A DNA stretch of 64,000 nt. Source: Alphaproteobacteria bacterium UBA1301 (GTDB lineage: Bacteria; Pseudomonadota; Alphaproteobacteria; Micropepsales; Micropepsaceae). The notes beneath the pieces are model-generated. The model saw nothing but the letters and a program-made list of their open reading frames with translations, ran no database searches and was not told the origin of the DNA. Shown here one piece after another: positions 33,763-44,156 of the stretch. The stretch is taken from positions 634,823 through 698,822 of the forward strand of contig DBUB01000010.1 of the NCBI GenBank assembly GCA_002307725.1, in the 5' to 3' direction. A program made the position numbers and the translations under genes. The first letter of the stretch is position 1. Every line of letters starts with the position of its first letter.

Positions 33763-34905
33763 ATGGACGTTCGCACGGAATCGACCGAGGACCTTTACCA
33801 AGGAACTGACCGGCGCCCCAGCCGGGCAAGGGGATGGCTCGGCGACATGTGGGAAGACAAGGCCCGCTTGCGCCGGATACTGATCATCTTCGGCACCGCC
33901 GTCGTGGCGATCATCGCCTTGTTTGCCTATCTGTTGGGTGGACGTTATGTCGGCACCGACGATTCCTATGTTCGCGCCCAAAAGCTGATGGTGAGCCCCG
34001 ACGTGTCGGGCTTGGTCAAGACCGTCGACGTGCGCTCGGGCCAGCATGTCAAGAAAGGCCAGGTGCTGTTCACCTTGGACCCGCATCCGTTCGAGATTGC
34101 CGTCGCCAACGCCCACGCTGCGCTTGAAGCGGCCCGCCAGGACGTCCTGTCGCAAGAGGACACCTATAAGGGTCTGAACGCACAAGCCGCGGCGCAAGAG
34201 GCACAGGTGCATCTGGCCCAATCGACCTATAATCGCTATCTGGCGCTGGCCAAGTCCGGTGCCATTGCGCCCCAGACGCTAGATCAAGCGCGTTCAACGC
34301 TGGCTTCAGCCCAGGCGACGCTGGCGTCGCTGAAACAGAACTCCGCCACCCAATTGTCGAAACTGCTTGGCAATCCCGACCTGCCGCCGGAACTCGCGCC
34401 TTCTTATATGCAGGCCAAGGCCGTCTATGACGAGGACATGCGCCAGCTCAATCATACCACCGTCCGTGCCCCGTTCGAAGGCGACGTCACCGAAGTCGAT
34501 TCGTTGCAGCCCGGTACGCTGGTGATTTCGGCGCTGTCGTCGTTCTCGACCACCAGTGCGGTGGGCCTGGTTTCGACCACCGATGTGTGGATCGAAGCTG
34601 ACATGAAAGAAACGGATCTAACCCGTGTGAAGATCGGCAATCCCGTTGAGGTGACCATCGATACCTATCCGGATAAGACCTGGAACTGCCACGTCGATGC
34701 GATCAGCCGGGCATCGGCAACGGCCTTCTCGGCGCTGCCGTCGGAAAGTGCGTCGTCGAACTGGGTCAAAGTCGTGCAGCGCATTCCGGTGCGCGTGACC
34801 TGTGCCGTGTCGCCGTCCGATCCGCCGCTGCGCGCTGGCATGAGCGCGTTGGTGACAATCGACACCGGCACGCGTCGGTGGAGCCGCTTGTTCTCGGACC
34901 GCTAA
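33763..34905 (+). CDS. emrA: EmrA/HlyD-type membrane fusion protein
   Basis: 380 residues from the ATG at 33763 after AGGAGA. Cytoplasmic N-terminus, one membrane helix (about 38-60), then biotinyl-lipoyl halves (VSPDVSGLVKTVDV and TVRAPFEGDVTEVDSL) enclosing a helical hairpin of about 100 residues. It links the inner-membrane pump EmrB to an outer-membrane channel. No TolC-like gene is present. Confidence 0.92.
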   Translation: MDVRTESTEDLYQGTDRRPSRARGWLGDMWEDKARLRRILIIFGTAVVAIIALFAYLLGGRYVGTDDSYVRAQKLMVSPDVSGLVKTVDVRSGQHVKKGQVLFTLDPHPFEIAVANAHAALEAARQDVLSQEDTYKGLNAQAAAQEAQVHLAQSTYNRYLALAKSGAIAPQTLDQARSTLASAQATLASLKQNSATQLSKLLGNPDLPPELAPSYMQAKAVYDEDMRQLNHTTVRAPFEGDVTEVDSLQPGTLVISALSSFSTTSAVGLVSTTDVWIEADMKETDLTRVKIGNPVEVTIDTYPDKTWNCHVDAISRASATAFSALPSESASSNWVKVVQRIPVRVTCAVSPSDPPLRAGMSALVTIDTGTRRWSRLFSDR

Positions 34906-34908
34906 GAC

Positions 34909-36516
34909 ATGGCAGGTACTTCCGCCAATCAGCACGGGTATGGGCACGAGCACTACGAAAAGGCTCAGCTTATCATCGTGGTGATGTGCTCGATGGCCGG
35001 CACGTTGATGCAGGCACTGGACACCACCATCGCCAACGTCGCGCTGCCGTACATGCGCGGCTCGCTGTCGGCTTCGCAGGACCAGATCACTTGGGTGCTG
35101 ACGAGCTACATCGTCGCCGCTGCGATAATGACGGCGCCGGTCGGCTGGCTGGCGGCACGCTTCGGCAAGAAGAATGTGCTGCTGGTCTCGATGATTGGCT
35201 TCACCGTTGCCTCGATGCTGTGCGGCGCGGCGACCGACCTCAACGAAATGGTGGCGTTCCGCTTGCTGCAAGGCATGTTCGGCGCCGCTCTGGCGCCGCT
35301 GTCGCAATCGGTGATGATCGACCTCTACCCGATCGAAAAGCGCGCCCAGGTCATGGCGATCTGGGGTATCGGCATCATGCTTGGTCCGATCCTGGGTCCG
35401 ACGCTCGGTGGTTTTCTCACCGACGCCTATAGCTGGCGCTGGGTGTTCTACGTCAACGCGCCGTTCGGCATTGCGGCGACCATCGGCTTGTGGCTGGCGT
35501 TCAAGGACACCCATAGGAACGACAACCTGAAGTTTGACTGGGCCGGATTCGGGTTCATGGCGCTGGGCATCGGTGCGCTGCAGTTGATGCTCGACCGCGG
35601 CAATACTCAGGATTGGTTCGGCTCGCCAGAGATCGTGTTGTATGCGGTGCTGGCGGGACTCGGTCTCTATCTCTTCATGGTCCACCTGTTCACCGGCAGG
35701 CAACCGTTCCTGCCGCGCCAGATGTTCGCCGACCGGAATTTCTCGTCGTCGGTGATCGTCATGTTCGTGGTCGGTGCGGTGCTGCTCTCGTCGTCGGCGC
35801 TGATGCCGCCTTTCCTGCAGAACCTTGGTGGCTACACCGTGCTGCAAACGGGTCTGCTGTTGGGGCCGCGTGGCTTCGGCACCATCGCGGCGATGATCCT
35901 AGTGGGAAGGATCGGCAACAAAACAGATCCACGTATCCTAATGACTGTCGGTACGGCCGCCGTGGCATTCTCGCTCTGGCAAATGTCGCAATGGACGCCG
36001 TCGATCAGCTTCGACGAACTGCTGATCGTCTCGATCGTCCAAGGCTTCGGCTTCGGCATGGTGTTTGCGCCGCTCAATCTCGTGACCTTTGCCACGCTTC
36101 CCGGCAAGTTCCGCACCGATGGTAGCGCCTTTGCCAATCTCGTGCGCAACGTCGGCAGCGCCATCGGCGTGTCGGTCAGCACGTTGATCCTGACCAACAG
36201 CATGCAGTCGATCCACGCCGACTTGGTGCATTACGCTTCGCCCTTCAACCGGGCGCTCGGTCAGAATGCGGCGGCGCTCTATCTCAACATTCAGCTTCCC
36301 TCCGGGGAGAAGATGTTGGATGGGATGATCAGTCTTCGCGCGGCCATTGAATCTTATGCCAATGATTTTCTGGCGATGTCCTGGCTTTCGCTGGTAATGT
36401 TCCCGTTAATCTGGATGATGCATCGGCCGGCTTTCACGAACGCGCCACAAGCGCAAAAAGCCGTTCCGTCGCAAGGCGAAATGCCGAACGGCGCGGTGCC
36501 GAAGCCAGCGGAATGA
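34909..36516 (+). CDS. emrB: EmrB/QacA-type MFS multidrug exporter (DHA2, 14 TM)
   Basis: 535 residues, 14 predicted membrane segments. Motif A (GWLAARFGKKNVLL), the DHA2 segment LDTTIANVALPYM in helix 1 and motif C (GIGIMLGPILGPTLGGFL) are clear. It expels hydrophobic toxic compounds using proton motive force, with EmrA 3 bp upstream. The C-terminal tail is hydrophilic, Pro/Ala-rich. Confidence 0.94.
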   Translation: MAGTSANQHGYGHEHYEKAQLIIVVMCSMAGTLMQALDTTIANVALPYMRGSLSASQDQITWVLTSYIVAAAIMTAPVGWLAARFGKKNVLLVSMIGFTVASMLCGAATDLNEMVAFRLLQGMFGAALAPLSQSVMIDLYPIEKRAQVMAIWGIGIMLGPILGPTLGGFLTDAYSWRWVFYVNAPFGIAATIGLWLAFKDTHRNDNLKFDWAGFGFMALGIGALQLMLDRGNTQDWFGSPEIVLYAVLAGLGLYLFMVHLFTGRQPFLPRQMFADRNFSSSVIVMFVVGAVLLSSSALMPPFLQNLGGYTVLQTGLLLGPRGFGTIAAMILVGRIGNKTDPRILMTVGTAAVAFSLWQMSQWTPSISFDELLIVSIVQGFGFGMVFAPLNLVTFATLPGKFRTDGSAFANLVRNVGSAIGVSVSTLILTNSMQSIHADLVHYASPFNRALGQNAAALYLNIQLPSGEKMLDGMISLRAAIESYANDFLAMSWLSLVMFPLIWMMHRPAFTNAPQAQKAVPSQGEMPNGAVPKPAE

Positions 36517-36702
36517 GGCGTTCGCCCGTGCTTTCTTGTCCCGCGGTCGTCGTATACGAAAGCCTCCGTTGCGTCAGGTCGGCCTTAATTTTGCCCGAGG
36601 CGCAGCGCTCGAATTGTAGAGAGAGTTTATGCGGCAGCAGCCGGGCCGAGTTCTGACCTAGGGCGCACCGCCGATGAAGCCATCGCGCCGTTCGCCCGAC
36701 AT

Positions 36703-37320
36703 GTGGCAGAGGCAAAGGTAAACAAAGTCATGGATGTTAGAGCCGGGCCAAAACGCCCTTACCACCACGGAGACCTCCGCAACGCCCTGTTGGACGCCGC
36801 GCGGGCCATATTGGAAGAAGAATCGCTCGCGGCCCTCAGCTTGCGCGCTGTTGCGCGCCGCGCTGGGGTCAGCCATGCCGCTCCCTATCGCCACTTCCCC
36901 AACCACGAAGCGCTCTTGGTCGAGCTGGCCTTGGAGGGTTTTGCGGAACTTCGCGGCGAGATCGTCGAGGCGGCTGGCACCCAGGGTGTCGAGTCGGATC
37001 GCGTTGCGGCCGTCGGCGCCGCGTACATGCGCTTCGTCGCGCGGCGTCCCGCTTTGGCACGCCTGATGTTCGGTCCGCAGCTACCTAACCGCGAGGCGTT
37101 TCCCACCCTGGCGGAGGCTGCGGATTCGATCGGCGATGTGATTGGCAAGGCGCTGCACGACTCCGCACTCGGACTTGCCGTGTGGGCGGCGGTGCATGGC
37201 CTCGCGATGCTCGTCCTCGAAAACGTGATCGACCTCGGCCAGCGCCGGTCGGGCCTGGACGTGCTGCCGTCGCGCGCCGAAATTCTGCTGCGCAGCCTGT
37301 TCACGGTGAAGCCGGAATAA
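36703..37320 (+). CDS. TetR/AcrR-family regulator
   Basis: 205 residues, or 196 if the ATG at 36730 is used. The N-terminal helix-turn-helix reads LRAVARRAGVSHAAPYRHFPNHEALL; the C-terminal ligand domain (LARLMFGPQL, VWAAVHGLAMLVLE) is of the WHG type. Same strand as the emr operon, 186 bp later, so it might regulate it or a distant target. Confidence 0.88.
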   Translation: MAEAKVNKVMDVRAGPKRPYHHGDLRNALLDAARAILEEESLAALSLRAVARRAGVSHAAPYRHFPNHEALLVELALEGFAELRGEIVEAAGTQGVESDRVAAVGAAYMRFVARRPALARLMFGPQLPNREAFPTLAEAADSIGDVIGKALHDSALGLAVWAAVHGLAMLVLENVIDLGQRRSGLDVLPSRAEILLRSLFTVKPE

Positions 37321-37340
37321 GGGACGCATTCACTCCAACT

Positions 37341-37370
37341 CGTCATGGCCAAGCAATCCAGGCCATGACG
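37341..37370. repeat. REP-like hairpin after the TetR gene
   Basis: CGTCATGGCC / GGCCATGACG, perfect 10-bp arms with a 10-nt loop. The arms share the GTCATGGCC word with the inverted pair at 45947-46076 and the hairpin at 41015, so they look like one family of short dispersed palindromes. No T-run follows. Confidence 0.7.
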
Positions 37371-37391
37371 GATGGGGGGAATAACGACAGG

Positions 37392-37826
37392 CTATTTCTT
37401 GTCGTCGGCTGCGCGTGGTTCGGTGATGAAGCCCACTTTCGGTTGGGCCTCCAGGTCACTCTTCTTCTGCGGCTCGTTGATTACCCAGATCGTCTTAGCG
37501 CCGCTCGATTGCAGCAGCACGACCGCCTTGGCAATGCCGGTGAAGTTCTCGCCGCGCGGCGCGTTGATCGAATAGCCGGCGCCGGGGCGGGACTTCTCGA
37601 TTTCGGCGATCTTCGGCTTCAGCGCCGCAGGCGTGGTGTAGGTCAAGCCTTCGATCTGCACGCTGCCATCGGCCAGCACGGTAACCGTAACAGACGGCGG
37701 CGGGGCTGGCGGCGGTGCCGGAAGGTAGATCCGATAGAGGTAATAGCCGTAGCCGATCGTTGCGATGATGAGCACCGCCAGGATCGCATAACGGAAGCGA
37801 TTGATGAATTCGTTCGGGCGCGCCAT
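37392..37826 (-). CDS. Membrane-anchored protein with ExbD-like periplasmic domain
   Basis: 144 residues from the ATG at 37826 (GGGGAT upstream). One membrane helix (YAILAVLIIATIGYGYYLY, about 11-30), a Pro-rich linker, then a small alpha/beta domain (VTVTVLADGSVQIEGLTYTT, ... VLLQSSGAKTIWVINEP) whose pattern resembles the periplasmic domain of ExbD/TolR proteins. No ExbB partner is nearby. Function unknown. Confidence 0.6.
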   Translation of the reverse strand: MARPNEFINRFRYAILAVLIIATIGYGYYLYRIYLPAPPPAPPPSVTVTVLADGSVQIEGLTYTTPAALKPKIAEIEKSRPGAGYSINAPRGENFTGIAKAVVLLQSSGAKTIWVINEPQKKSDLEAQPKVGFITEPRAADDKK

Positions 37827-37895
37827 TTCATCCCCATGCCGGAATCGCAATCTGGCAAACGTAGTCGAGAGTGACGTACTTTTACCAGTCCAAGA

Positions 37896-37984
37896 GCGCT
37901 TCACCGAAAAGTGCCCGCGCGCGTTGCGCGCGATTTACGAATCGGCGTGCAAAGCACGCCGGGCGATTTTCGGCCATGAAGCGC
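37896..37984. repeat. Dispersed palindromic element (CCGAAAA/TTTTCGG family)
   Basis: Outer arms GCGCTTCA / TGAAGCGC and inner CCGAAAA / TTTTCGG enclose a GC-rich centre with its own hairpin GGCGTGC-AAA-GCACGCC (37944-37960). Related copies lie at 41745-41787 and 47189-47231. Confidence 0.65.
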
Positions 37985-37999
37985 GACAGTTAAAGAATC

Positions 38000-38040
38000 T
38001 AGAGCATTTTGTCGTTTCCGTGAAACGGTGAAATGCTCTA
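38000..38040. terminator. Palindromic repeat acting as hemB terminator
   Basis: Arms TAGAGCATTT / AAATGCTCTA with inner GTTTC / GAAAC, 8 bases after the hemB stop codon (minus strand). A close copy (GAGCATTTCA / TGAAATGCTC) follows the ceramidase-like gene at 51488. It is a dispersed family whose copies sit where terminators are expected. Confidence 0.65.
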
Positions 38041-38047
38041 GCCGCCG

Positions 38048-39196
<1,149 letters not shown>

Positions 39197-39222
39197 TCAG
39201 GCGGCAACGGCTATCAGGGTGC

Positions 39223-40275
39223 ATGACCACTGAATCCTTAGCTCCGGCCCCGCCCGAAATCCTGTTTGAGACGCGTGGGATGGTTGGCCTCATCACCCTG
39301 AGCCGCCCCAAGGCACTCAATTCCCTGACCCTCAACATGGTCACGGCCATGCGGGCGCAGCTTGCGGCGTGGGAAAACGATCCGGCGGTGGGTTGTGTGG
39401 TGATCCGGGGCGAGGGTGAGCGCGCCTTTTGTGCCGGGGCCGACATCCGGGTGCTGCGCCAATCGGGCCTCGACGGCACGTCCTATGCGCGTGATTTCTG
39501 GCGCGAAGAGTACCTTCTCAACAGCGTCATCAAGCATTATTCCAAGCCCTATATTGCGCTGATCCACGGCATTTGCATGGGCGGCGGTATTGGTCTGTCG
39601 GTGCATGGGGCTTACCGCATCGCCGGATCTTCGGCGGTGTTCGCCATGCCCGAAACCGGCATCGGCTTTTTTCCCGACGTCGGCGGCAGCTATTTCCTGT
39701 CGCGTTGCCCAGGCCAGCTTGGGTTGTATCTCGGTCTAACCGGCGATCGCCTCAACACCCGCGACGCCATTTATGCCCGCATCGCGACGCATTGGATTCC
39801 GTCCGACGAATGGCCGGTACTGCTCGATGCGCTGGCGCACGGTGACGATCCCACCAATCTGTTTTCGGAAATGGGCCGCCGGCCGCAGAATTCGCCGCTG
39901 TCGGAACGGCGCACCAAGATCGACCGCATCTTCGCAACCACGTCGGTGGAAGACATGGTGACTCTGCTCGATCGCGACGACAAGGACTGGAGCCACGAAT
40001 GCGCGCGCCTGATGCGGTCGCGTTCGCCGACATCGCTGAAGCTCACCTACGGCCAGATCCGCACCGGAGGCCAGCTCGAATTCAACGACTGCATGAAGAT
40101 GGAATTCCGCATTGCGAGCCGCATTCTCAAGGGCCACGACTTCTATGAGGGCGTGCGCGCGGTGATCGTCGACAAGGACAACAAGCCGGATTGGCAGCCC
40201 GCAACGCTCGCCGCTGTGTCCGATTCCGACATCCAGGCTTATTTCGAGCCGGTCACCGACGAACTGCCGCTCTAA
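39223..40275 (+). CDS. 3-hydroxyisobutyryl-CoA hydrolase (HIBCH-type crotonase)
   Basis: 350 residues. The crotonase core has oxyanion-hole segments AFCAGADIRVLRQSG and GICMGGGIGLSVHG and the HIBCH-type active-site stretch FAMPETGIGFFPDVGGSYFL with the catalytic Glu and Asp. Length and the extended C-terminus separate it from simple enoyl-CoA hydratases. It acts in valine breakdown, releasing 3-hydroxyisobutyrate. Divergent from hemB; no other valine-pathway gene nearby. Confidence 0.9.
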   Translation: MTTESLAPAPPEILFETRGMVGLITLSRPKALNSLTLNMVTAMRAQLAAWENDPAVGCVVIRGEGERAFCAGADIRVLRQSGLDGTSYARDFWREEYLLNSVIKHYSKPYIALIHGICMGGGIGLSVHGAYRIAGSSAVFAMPETGIGFFPDVGGSYFLSRCPGQLGLYLGLTGDRLNTRDAIYARIATHWIPSDEWPVLLDALAHGDDPTNLFSEMGRRPQNSPLSERRTKIDRIFATTSVEDMVTLLDRDDKDWSHECARLMRSRSPTSLKLTYGQIRTGGQLEFNDCMKMEFRIASRILKGHDFYEGVRAVIVDKDNKPDWQPATLAAVSDSDIQAYFEPVTDELPL

Positions 40276-40480
40276 AACACCTCCCGCAACCAAGCGGCGT
40301 TGTGCCGAGGCGGTACAACTTTACGCTTTGTTTGCTGCATTCCATGACGGTCGGCAAAAATCGCCGGGCAATCCGGCTTTTGCGCCGTGTTCGCGGCAAG
40401 TTTTACCTATCCTTAAGAGCTGGAGGGCTACCGTGAACTTACAATAATAGGTGGGCACCCAAAAAAAGGGTGGGAAGACG
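40276..40480. other. Intergenic region before ldtR
   Basis: About 200 bases containing the ldtR promoter. No hairpin or operator palindrome was convincing. Confidence 0.4.
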
Positions 40481-40990
40481 ATGACGGCACTGGCAAGACC
40501 GCAAGTAGCGGCCGCGATGGACGGCGCGCGCGAGCAAGCGAAATTCTACCTCGAGACTCTTAATCTCGTGGAAAGGCTGCATCGCCAGCTTCTCGACGTG
40601 ATCAAGGACGAACTCGACCGGCGCGACGAGCGCGAGATCAACAGCGTCCAGGCGCTTCTGTTGTTCAATGTCGGCGATCAGGAATTGACCGCCGGAGAAC
40701 TCCGGACGCGCGGGCATTATCTCGGTTCGAATGTGTCCTATAATCTGAAAAAGCTCGTCGATCTCGACTACATCCATCATGAGCGATCGGAAATGGACCG
40801 CCGTTCGGTGTTGGTCCACTTGACGCAAAAGGGCGAGGCCGTGCGCGACATGCTGCGCGAACTGTTCGGGCACCATTTGGGCTCGCTCGAAGCGGTCGGC
40901 AATGTCGCGTCCGCCGACCTCGAAGGTATGAACGCATCTCTCCGGCGCATCGAGCGCTTCTGGATCGATCAGGTTCGTTTCCGGCTTTAA
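40481..40990 (+). CDS. ldtR: LdtR-like MarR-family regulator
   Basis: 169 residues from the ATG at 40481. INSVQALLLFNVGDQELTAGELRTRG, then YLGSNVSYNLKKLVDLDYIHHERSEMDRRSV (two segments) match LdtR of Rhizobiales and Liberibacter, a MarR protein that controls an L,D-transpeptidase gene and osmotic/cell-wall traits. No transpeptidase gene is adjacent here. Confidence 0.85.
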   Translation: MTALARPQVAAAMDGAREQAKFYLETLNLVERLHRQLLDVIKDELDRRDEREINSVQALLLFNVGDQELTAGELRTRGHYLGSNVSYNLKKLVDLDYIHHERSEMDRRSVLVHLTQKGEAVRDMLRELFGHHLGSLEAVGNVASADLEGMNASLRRIERFWIDQVRFRL

Positions 40991-41014
40991 GCCTGAACGT
41001 GCTTCCCTGTTCGG

Positions 41015-41041
41015 CTATGGCCCGCCTCGTGCGGGCCATAG
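41015..41041. repeat. REP-like hairpin after ldtR
   Basis: CTATGGCCCGC / GCGGGCCATAG, perfect 11-bp stem with a CTCGT loop, 25 bases after the ldtR stop and followed by TGCTTTTGG. The core ATGGCCCGC-N-GCGGGCCAT equals each half of the inverted pair at 45947-46076. It could double as a terminator. Confidence 0.75.
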
Positions 41042-41095
41042 TGCTTTTGGGGGTATGTGGCGACTCATGCGAGCATGACCGCGAAGGAGCGGTGC

Positions 41096-41737
41096 ATGCA
41101 CCTACCGCGAAACCACGTCTATCATCACGGCCGGTTCTACGTCGCAGCGGCGGTGGGGCTTGTCGTCTACGCAGCTATGCGCGCACTCGGCGGGCCTGAA
41201 CCGTCAGCGGCCGGGGGTGACGCTTTCTTCCTCGCGTATCTGATCGGCAGCGTGATTGTGCTGATCGGCCATACCACCGACGGTCTGAAACGCCGGGCCA
41301 CACGGGAAGACGAGGGCATCCTCGTGGTCGTGGCGATCACCCTGGTGATCATCGCCGTCAACCTGACCGGCGTGTTCCATGCGCTCAACAGCGGCGGCAA
41401 GCTCGATGCCGTGTCGCTAGTGTTGGTGCTGGCGGCCGCGCCCTTGGGATGGTTCGTATTGCATACCATATCGGCATTTCACTACGCCAACCTGTTCTAT
41501 TTCGATCCGCCGGGCGACGCGAAGGCGGGCGAGGCGCTGATTTTTCCCGGCACCAAGATGCCGGACCTGTGGGACTTCCTCTATTTCTCTTTCGTCATCG
41601 GCATGACCGCGCAGGTGTCGGACGTGCAGATTGCGAGCGGGCACATGCGCCGCGCCGTGACCGGTCACGGCATCGTGTCGTTTTTTTTCAATACTGTGTT
41701 GATCGCGCTGGTGGTCAACGCAGTGGTCGCGCATTAG
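41096..41737 (+). CDS. DUF1345 integral membrane protein
   Basis: 213 residues from the ATG with AAGGAG at good spacing; earlier in-frame starts lack one. Five to six membrane helices, with the family's conserved end of the third block HTISAFHYANLFYF and FLYFSFVIGMTAQVSDVQI. Function unknown across the family. Confidence 0.88.
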   Translation: MHLPRNHVYHHGRFYVAAAVGLVVYAAMRALGGPEPSAAGGDAFFLAYLIGSVIVLIGHTTDGLKRRATREDEGILVVVAITLVIIAVNLTGVFHALNSGGKLDAVSLVLVLAAAPLGWFVLHTISAFHYANLFYFDPPGDAKAGEALIFPGTKMPDLWDFLYFSFVIGMTAQVSDVQIASGHMRRAVTGHGIVSFFFNTVLIALVVNAVVAH

Positions 41738-41744
41738 GTTGGTC

Positions 41745-41787
41745 GCGCTTCTTTGCCGAAAACCGGATTCCACTTTTCGGAAAGCGC
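41745..41787. repeat. Dispersed palindromic element (CCGAAAA/TTTTCGG family)
   Basis: GCGC ... CCGAAAA ... TTTTCGG ... GCGC, with the centre CCGGATTCCAC. Inverted relative to the copy at 47189-47231, which reads CGGAAAAGTG. The type is widespread between genes of Rhizobiales-like genomes. Confidence 0.7.
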
Positions 41788-41903
41788 TCCGCCACCGCGC
41801 GAGCTACTATCATGTGACAATAAAACCGTTCTAATTTCTTGAAACGTTCCAAAATTGCGCGGATTATTAGTGCTTGATTGTTGCGGCTGGAGTAACAAAA
41901 GTC

Positions 41904-43130
41904 ATGTCATTTCCGTACCTTGCCCGTTTCCAGGAAGCCGTCGCGGAGCTTAAGAGCGAAGGCCGTTACCGGGTGTTTGCCGACCTGCTGCGCCGCAAGG
42001 GAGCCTTTCCGACCGCCAACTACTACAGTCCGGACGGCACGCAACGGCCGATTACTATCTGGTGCTCGAACGACTATCTCGGCATGGGCCAGCATCCGAA
42101 GGTCCTTGCGGCGATGCATGCGGCGCTTGAGGAAGTCGGCGCCGGTGCGGGCGGTACGCGCAACATCTCCGGTACGACCCATTATCACATACAGCTTGAG
42201 CACGAACTCGCCGACCTGCACGGCAAGGAAGCCGCGCTGACCTTCACCTCCGGCTATGTCTCCAACGACGCCACGCTGTCGACACTGGCCAAGCTGCTGC
42301 CCGACGTCATCTTGATCTCCGACCAGCTCAATCACAACTCGATGATCGAGGGCATCCGTCACGGCGGTGCCGAGAAGAAGATATTCCGCCACAACGATAT
42401 GGCGCATCTCGAAGAGATTCTGAAGGCGATCGAGCCGGGCCGCCCCAAAGTGATTGCCTTTGAAGGCGTCTATTCGATGGACGGCGATTTCGGTCCGACC
42501 GAAAAGATTTGCGATCTGGCCGACAAATATGGCGCCTTTACCTATATCGACGAAGTCCACGCGGTCGGCATGTACGGCCCGCGCGGCGCCGGTGTTGCGG
42601 CGCGTGACGGCACCATGGGCCGCATCGACATCGTCGAAGGCACGCTGGCCAAAGCCTACGGCATCATGGGCGGCTACATCACCGCCAAGGCCGAGATCAT
42701 CGACGCCATCCGCTCCTATGCGCCGGGCTTCATCTTTTCGACCTCGCTGGCGCCGGTCCTGTGCGCGGGCGCTATCGCGTCCATTCGCCATCTCAAGGAA
42801 AGCAATATCGAGCGCGAAGCCCAGCAGGCCAATGCGGGCCGCTTGAAGGCGATGATGAAGACGGCGGGCTTGCCGATCATCGACTCGCCCAGCCACATCG
42901 TGCCGCTCATGGTCGGCGATGCGGTGTGCTGCAAGGCGGTGTCGGACGCGCTGATGAACGACCACGGCATTTATGTGCAGCCGATCAATTATCCGACGGT
43001 GCCGCGCGGCAAGGAGCGTCTGCGCTTCACGCCGGGCCCGCTGCATACGCCCCAGATGATGGACACGCTGGTGGGCGCGCTCACCGACCTTTGGCAGCAT
43101 CACGCCCTGCCACGGCAGTGCGCCGCCTGA
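41904..43130 (+). CDS. hemA: 5-aminolevulinate synthase
   Basis: 408 residues from the ATG at 41904. PLP-dependent alpha-oxoamine synthase: [17 protein letters not shown] substrate loop, [15 protein letters not shown] and the Schiff-base Lys in [14 protein letters not shown]. It condenses glycine and succinyl-CoA, the first step of haem synthesis by the C4 route confined to Alphaproteobacteria and mitochondria. Its stop codon overlaps the start of the next small gene by one base. Confidence 0.97.
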   Translation: MSFPYLARFQEAVAELKSEGRYRVFADLLRRKGAFPTANYYSPDGTQRPITIWCSNDYLGMGQHPKVLAAMHAALEEVGAGAGGTRNISGTTHYHIQLEHELADLHGKEAALTFTSGYVSNDATLSTLAKLLPDVILISDQLNHNSMIEGIRHGGAEKKIFRHNDMAHLEEILKAIEPGRPKVIAFEGVYSMDGDFGPTEKICDLADKYGAFTYIDEVHAVGMYGPRGAGVAARDGTMGRIDIVEGTLAKAYGIMGGYITAKAEIIDAIRSYAPGFIFSTSLAPVLCAGAIASIRHLKESNIEREAQQANAGRLKAMMKTAGLPIIDSPSHIVPLMVGDAVCCKAVSDALMNDHGIYVQPINYPTVPRGKERLRFTPGPLHTPQMMDTLVGALTDLWQHHALPRQCAA

Positions 43131-43333
43131 TGGCCGCCGCCCCGACCAAGGACGCGGGCGTTTACATCGAGTGCGTGCTCAACGGTGGCCTGATGAAGGT
43201 TTCGGCCATCGATCCTGCAACCGGCACCGAAGTCAGTGTTTTTGGCCCCGCCAACGCGCGCGAAACGCTAAAGCGCAACGCGGTGGCGAAGCTGGTGTGG
43301 GTGCTGAAGAAGAAAGAGGCGAGTAGCGAGTAG
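43130..43333 (+). CDS. Small conserved protein coupled to hemA (DUF6898-like)
   Basis: 67 residues beginning at TGATG with hemA, so translationally coupled. The sequence VYIECVLNGGLMKVSAIDPATGTE with ARETLKRNAVAKLVWVLKKK resembles a short alphaproteobacterial family of unknown function (DUF6898 from memory). Context suggests a link to haem synthesis or simple co-transcription. Confidence 0.65.
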   Translation: MAAAPTKDAGVYIECVLNGGLMKVSAIDPATGTEVSVFGPANARETLKRNAVAKLVWVLKKKEASSE

Positions 43334-43362
43334 CGAAAACGGAATCCCTATTCGCGAATTTC

Positions 43363-43785
43363 TTATCCTCTCCGCCGGCCCTTCGCGGCGGGTCTGCCCA
43401 AGCCGATTTTTTTGGCGAATTCGGAGCGTTGGGCGGCGTAGTTGGCGGCGACCATCGGATAGTCCTGCGGCAGGCCCCACTTGGTGCGATACTGATCGGG
43501 CGACAGGCCGTAGCGCGTGCGCAGGTAGCGCTTCAGCATCTTCAGCCGTTTGCCGTCTTCAAGGCAGATGAGATATTCTGGGGTGATTGACTTCTTCAGC
43601 GAGACGGCCGGCTTCTGATTGGTCACAATTTCCGCAGCGGGCGCGCCCGTCAACGTTCCAAGCGTGGCGTAGACATTCTTGATCATTGCCGGCAGTTCAC
43701 TTACCGGCACAGGGTTGTTGCTGACATAGGCGGAAACGATATCGGTCGCCAACTTCAGAAAATCGCTACCCTTCGTGCTTTCCAT
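43363..43785 (-). CDS. mucR: MucR/Ros-family zinc-finger regulator
   Basis: 140 residues. The C-terminal domain has YLICLEDGKRLKMLKRYL and LSPDQYRTKWGLPQDYPMVA, the MucR signature; the zinc finger is represented by Cys in ICLEDG with downstream His/Tyr positions altered, as in several Ros relatives. MucR proteins are H-NS-like silencers of exopolysaccharide, motility and cell-cycle genes and bind AT-rich DNA, such as the unusually AT-rich region just upstream. Confidence 0.92.
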   Translation of the reverse strand: MESTKGSDFLKLATDIVSAYVSNNPVPVSELPAMIKNVYATLGTLTGAPAAEIVTNQKPAVSLKKSITPEYLICLEDGKRLKMLKRYLRTRYGLSPDQYRTKWGLPQDYPMVAANYAAQRSEFAKKIGLGRPAAKGRRRG

Positions 43786-44156
43786 TGATTTGTCTTTCCT
43801 TGCCGTGCCGGCTTTTGTACCGGGTAACTCGGCTTCTGATTGCTACCTACGTGGTCTCGCCAATCGACGCCCCAAGTCGATTCGAAGTCAGCAGAGTAAT
43901 GAACAATATTCATAGCTACTTTGATTTTGCAAATATCGTTCTAGTTATGACTTTTATTTCCCCTCTAAGTAGTTTTTTCGTTACGGGACGGAACTGTACT
44001 TTCGACCGTAAGTAGGTGTGGCGCTGGTGCTACTCGTGCCGCGGCGGAACTTCGCGGTAGGAGACCCATCCCGTACTGGCTCTAGATTTGGTAAAGGGTT
44101 AGAGGTACGACCACTGGGGGTGCCGCGCCGGTCAACGGCTGGGGCGCCCCGCGGTG
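43786..44156. other. AT-rich intergenic region between mucR and glyA
   Basis: 370 bases between divergent genes. 43880-43990 is markedly AT-rich for this genome, suiting MucR autoregulation. Just before glyA, 44117-44150 can fold: GGGGTGCC pairs with GGCGCCCC and an inner GCCG/CGGC stem closes a GTCAA loop. No known riboswitch class is recognised. Confidence 0.5.

Noticed and set aside
34618..35847. 409-codon frame antisense to emrA/emrB
   Set aside because: Same artefact: Arg/His/Gln-rich, no ribosome binding site, spans two clear genes.
41907..43103. 398-codon frame antisense to hemA
   Set aside because: No family features; hemA on the plus strand has all active-site motifs.
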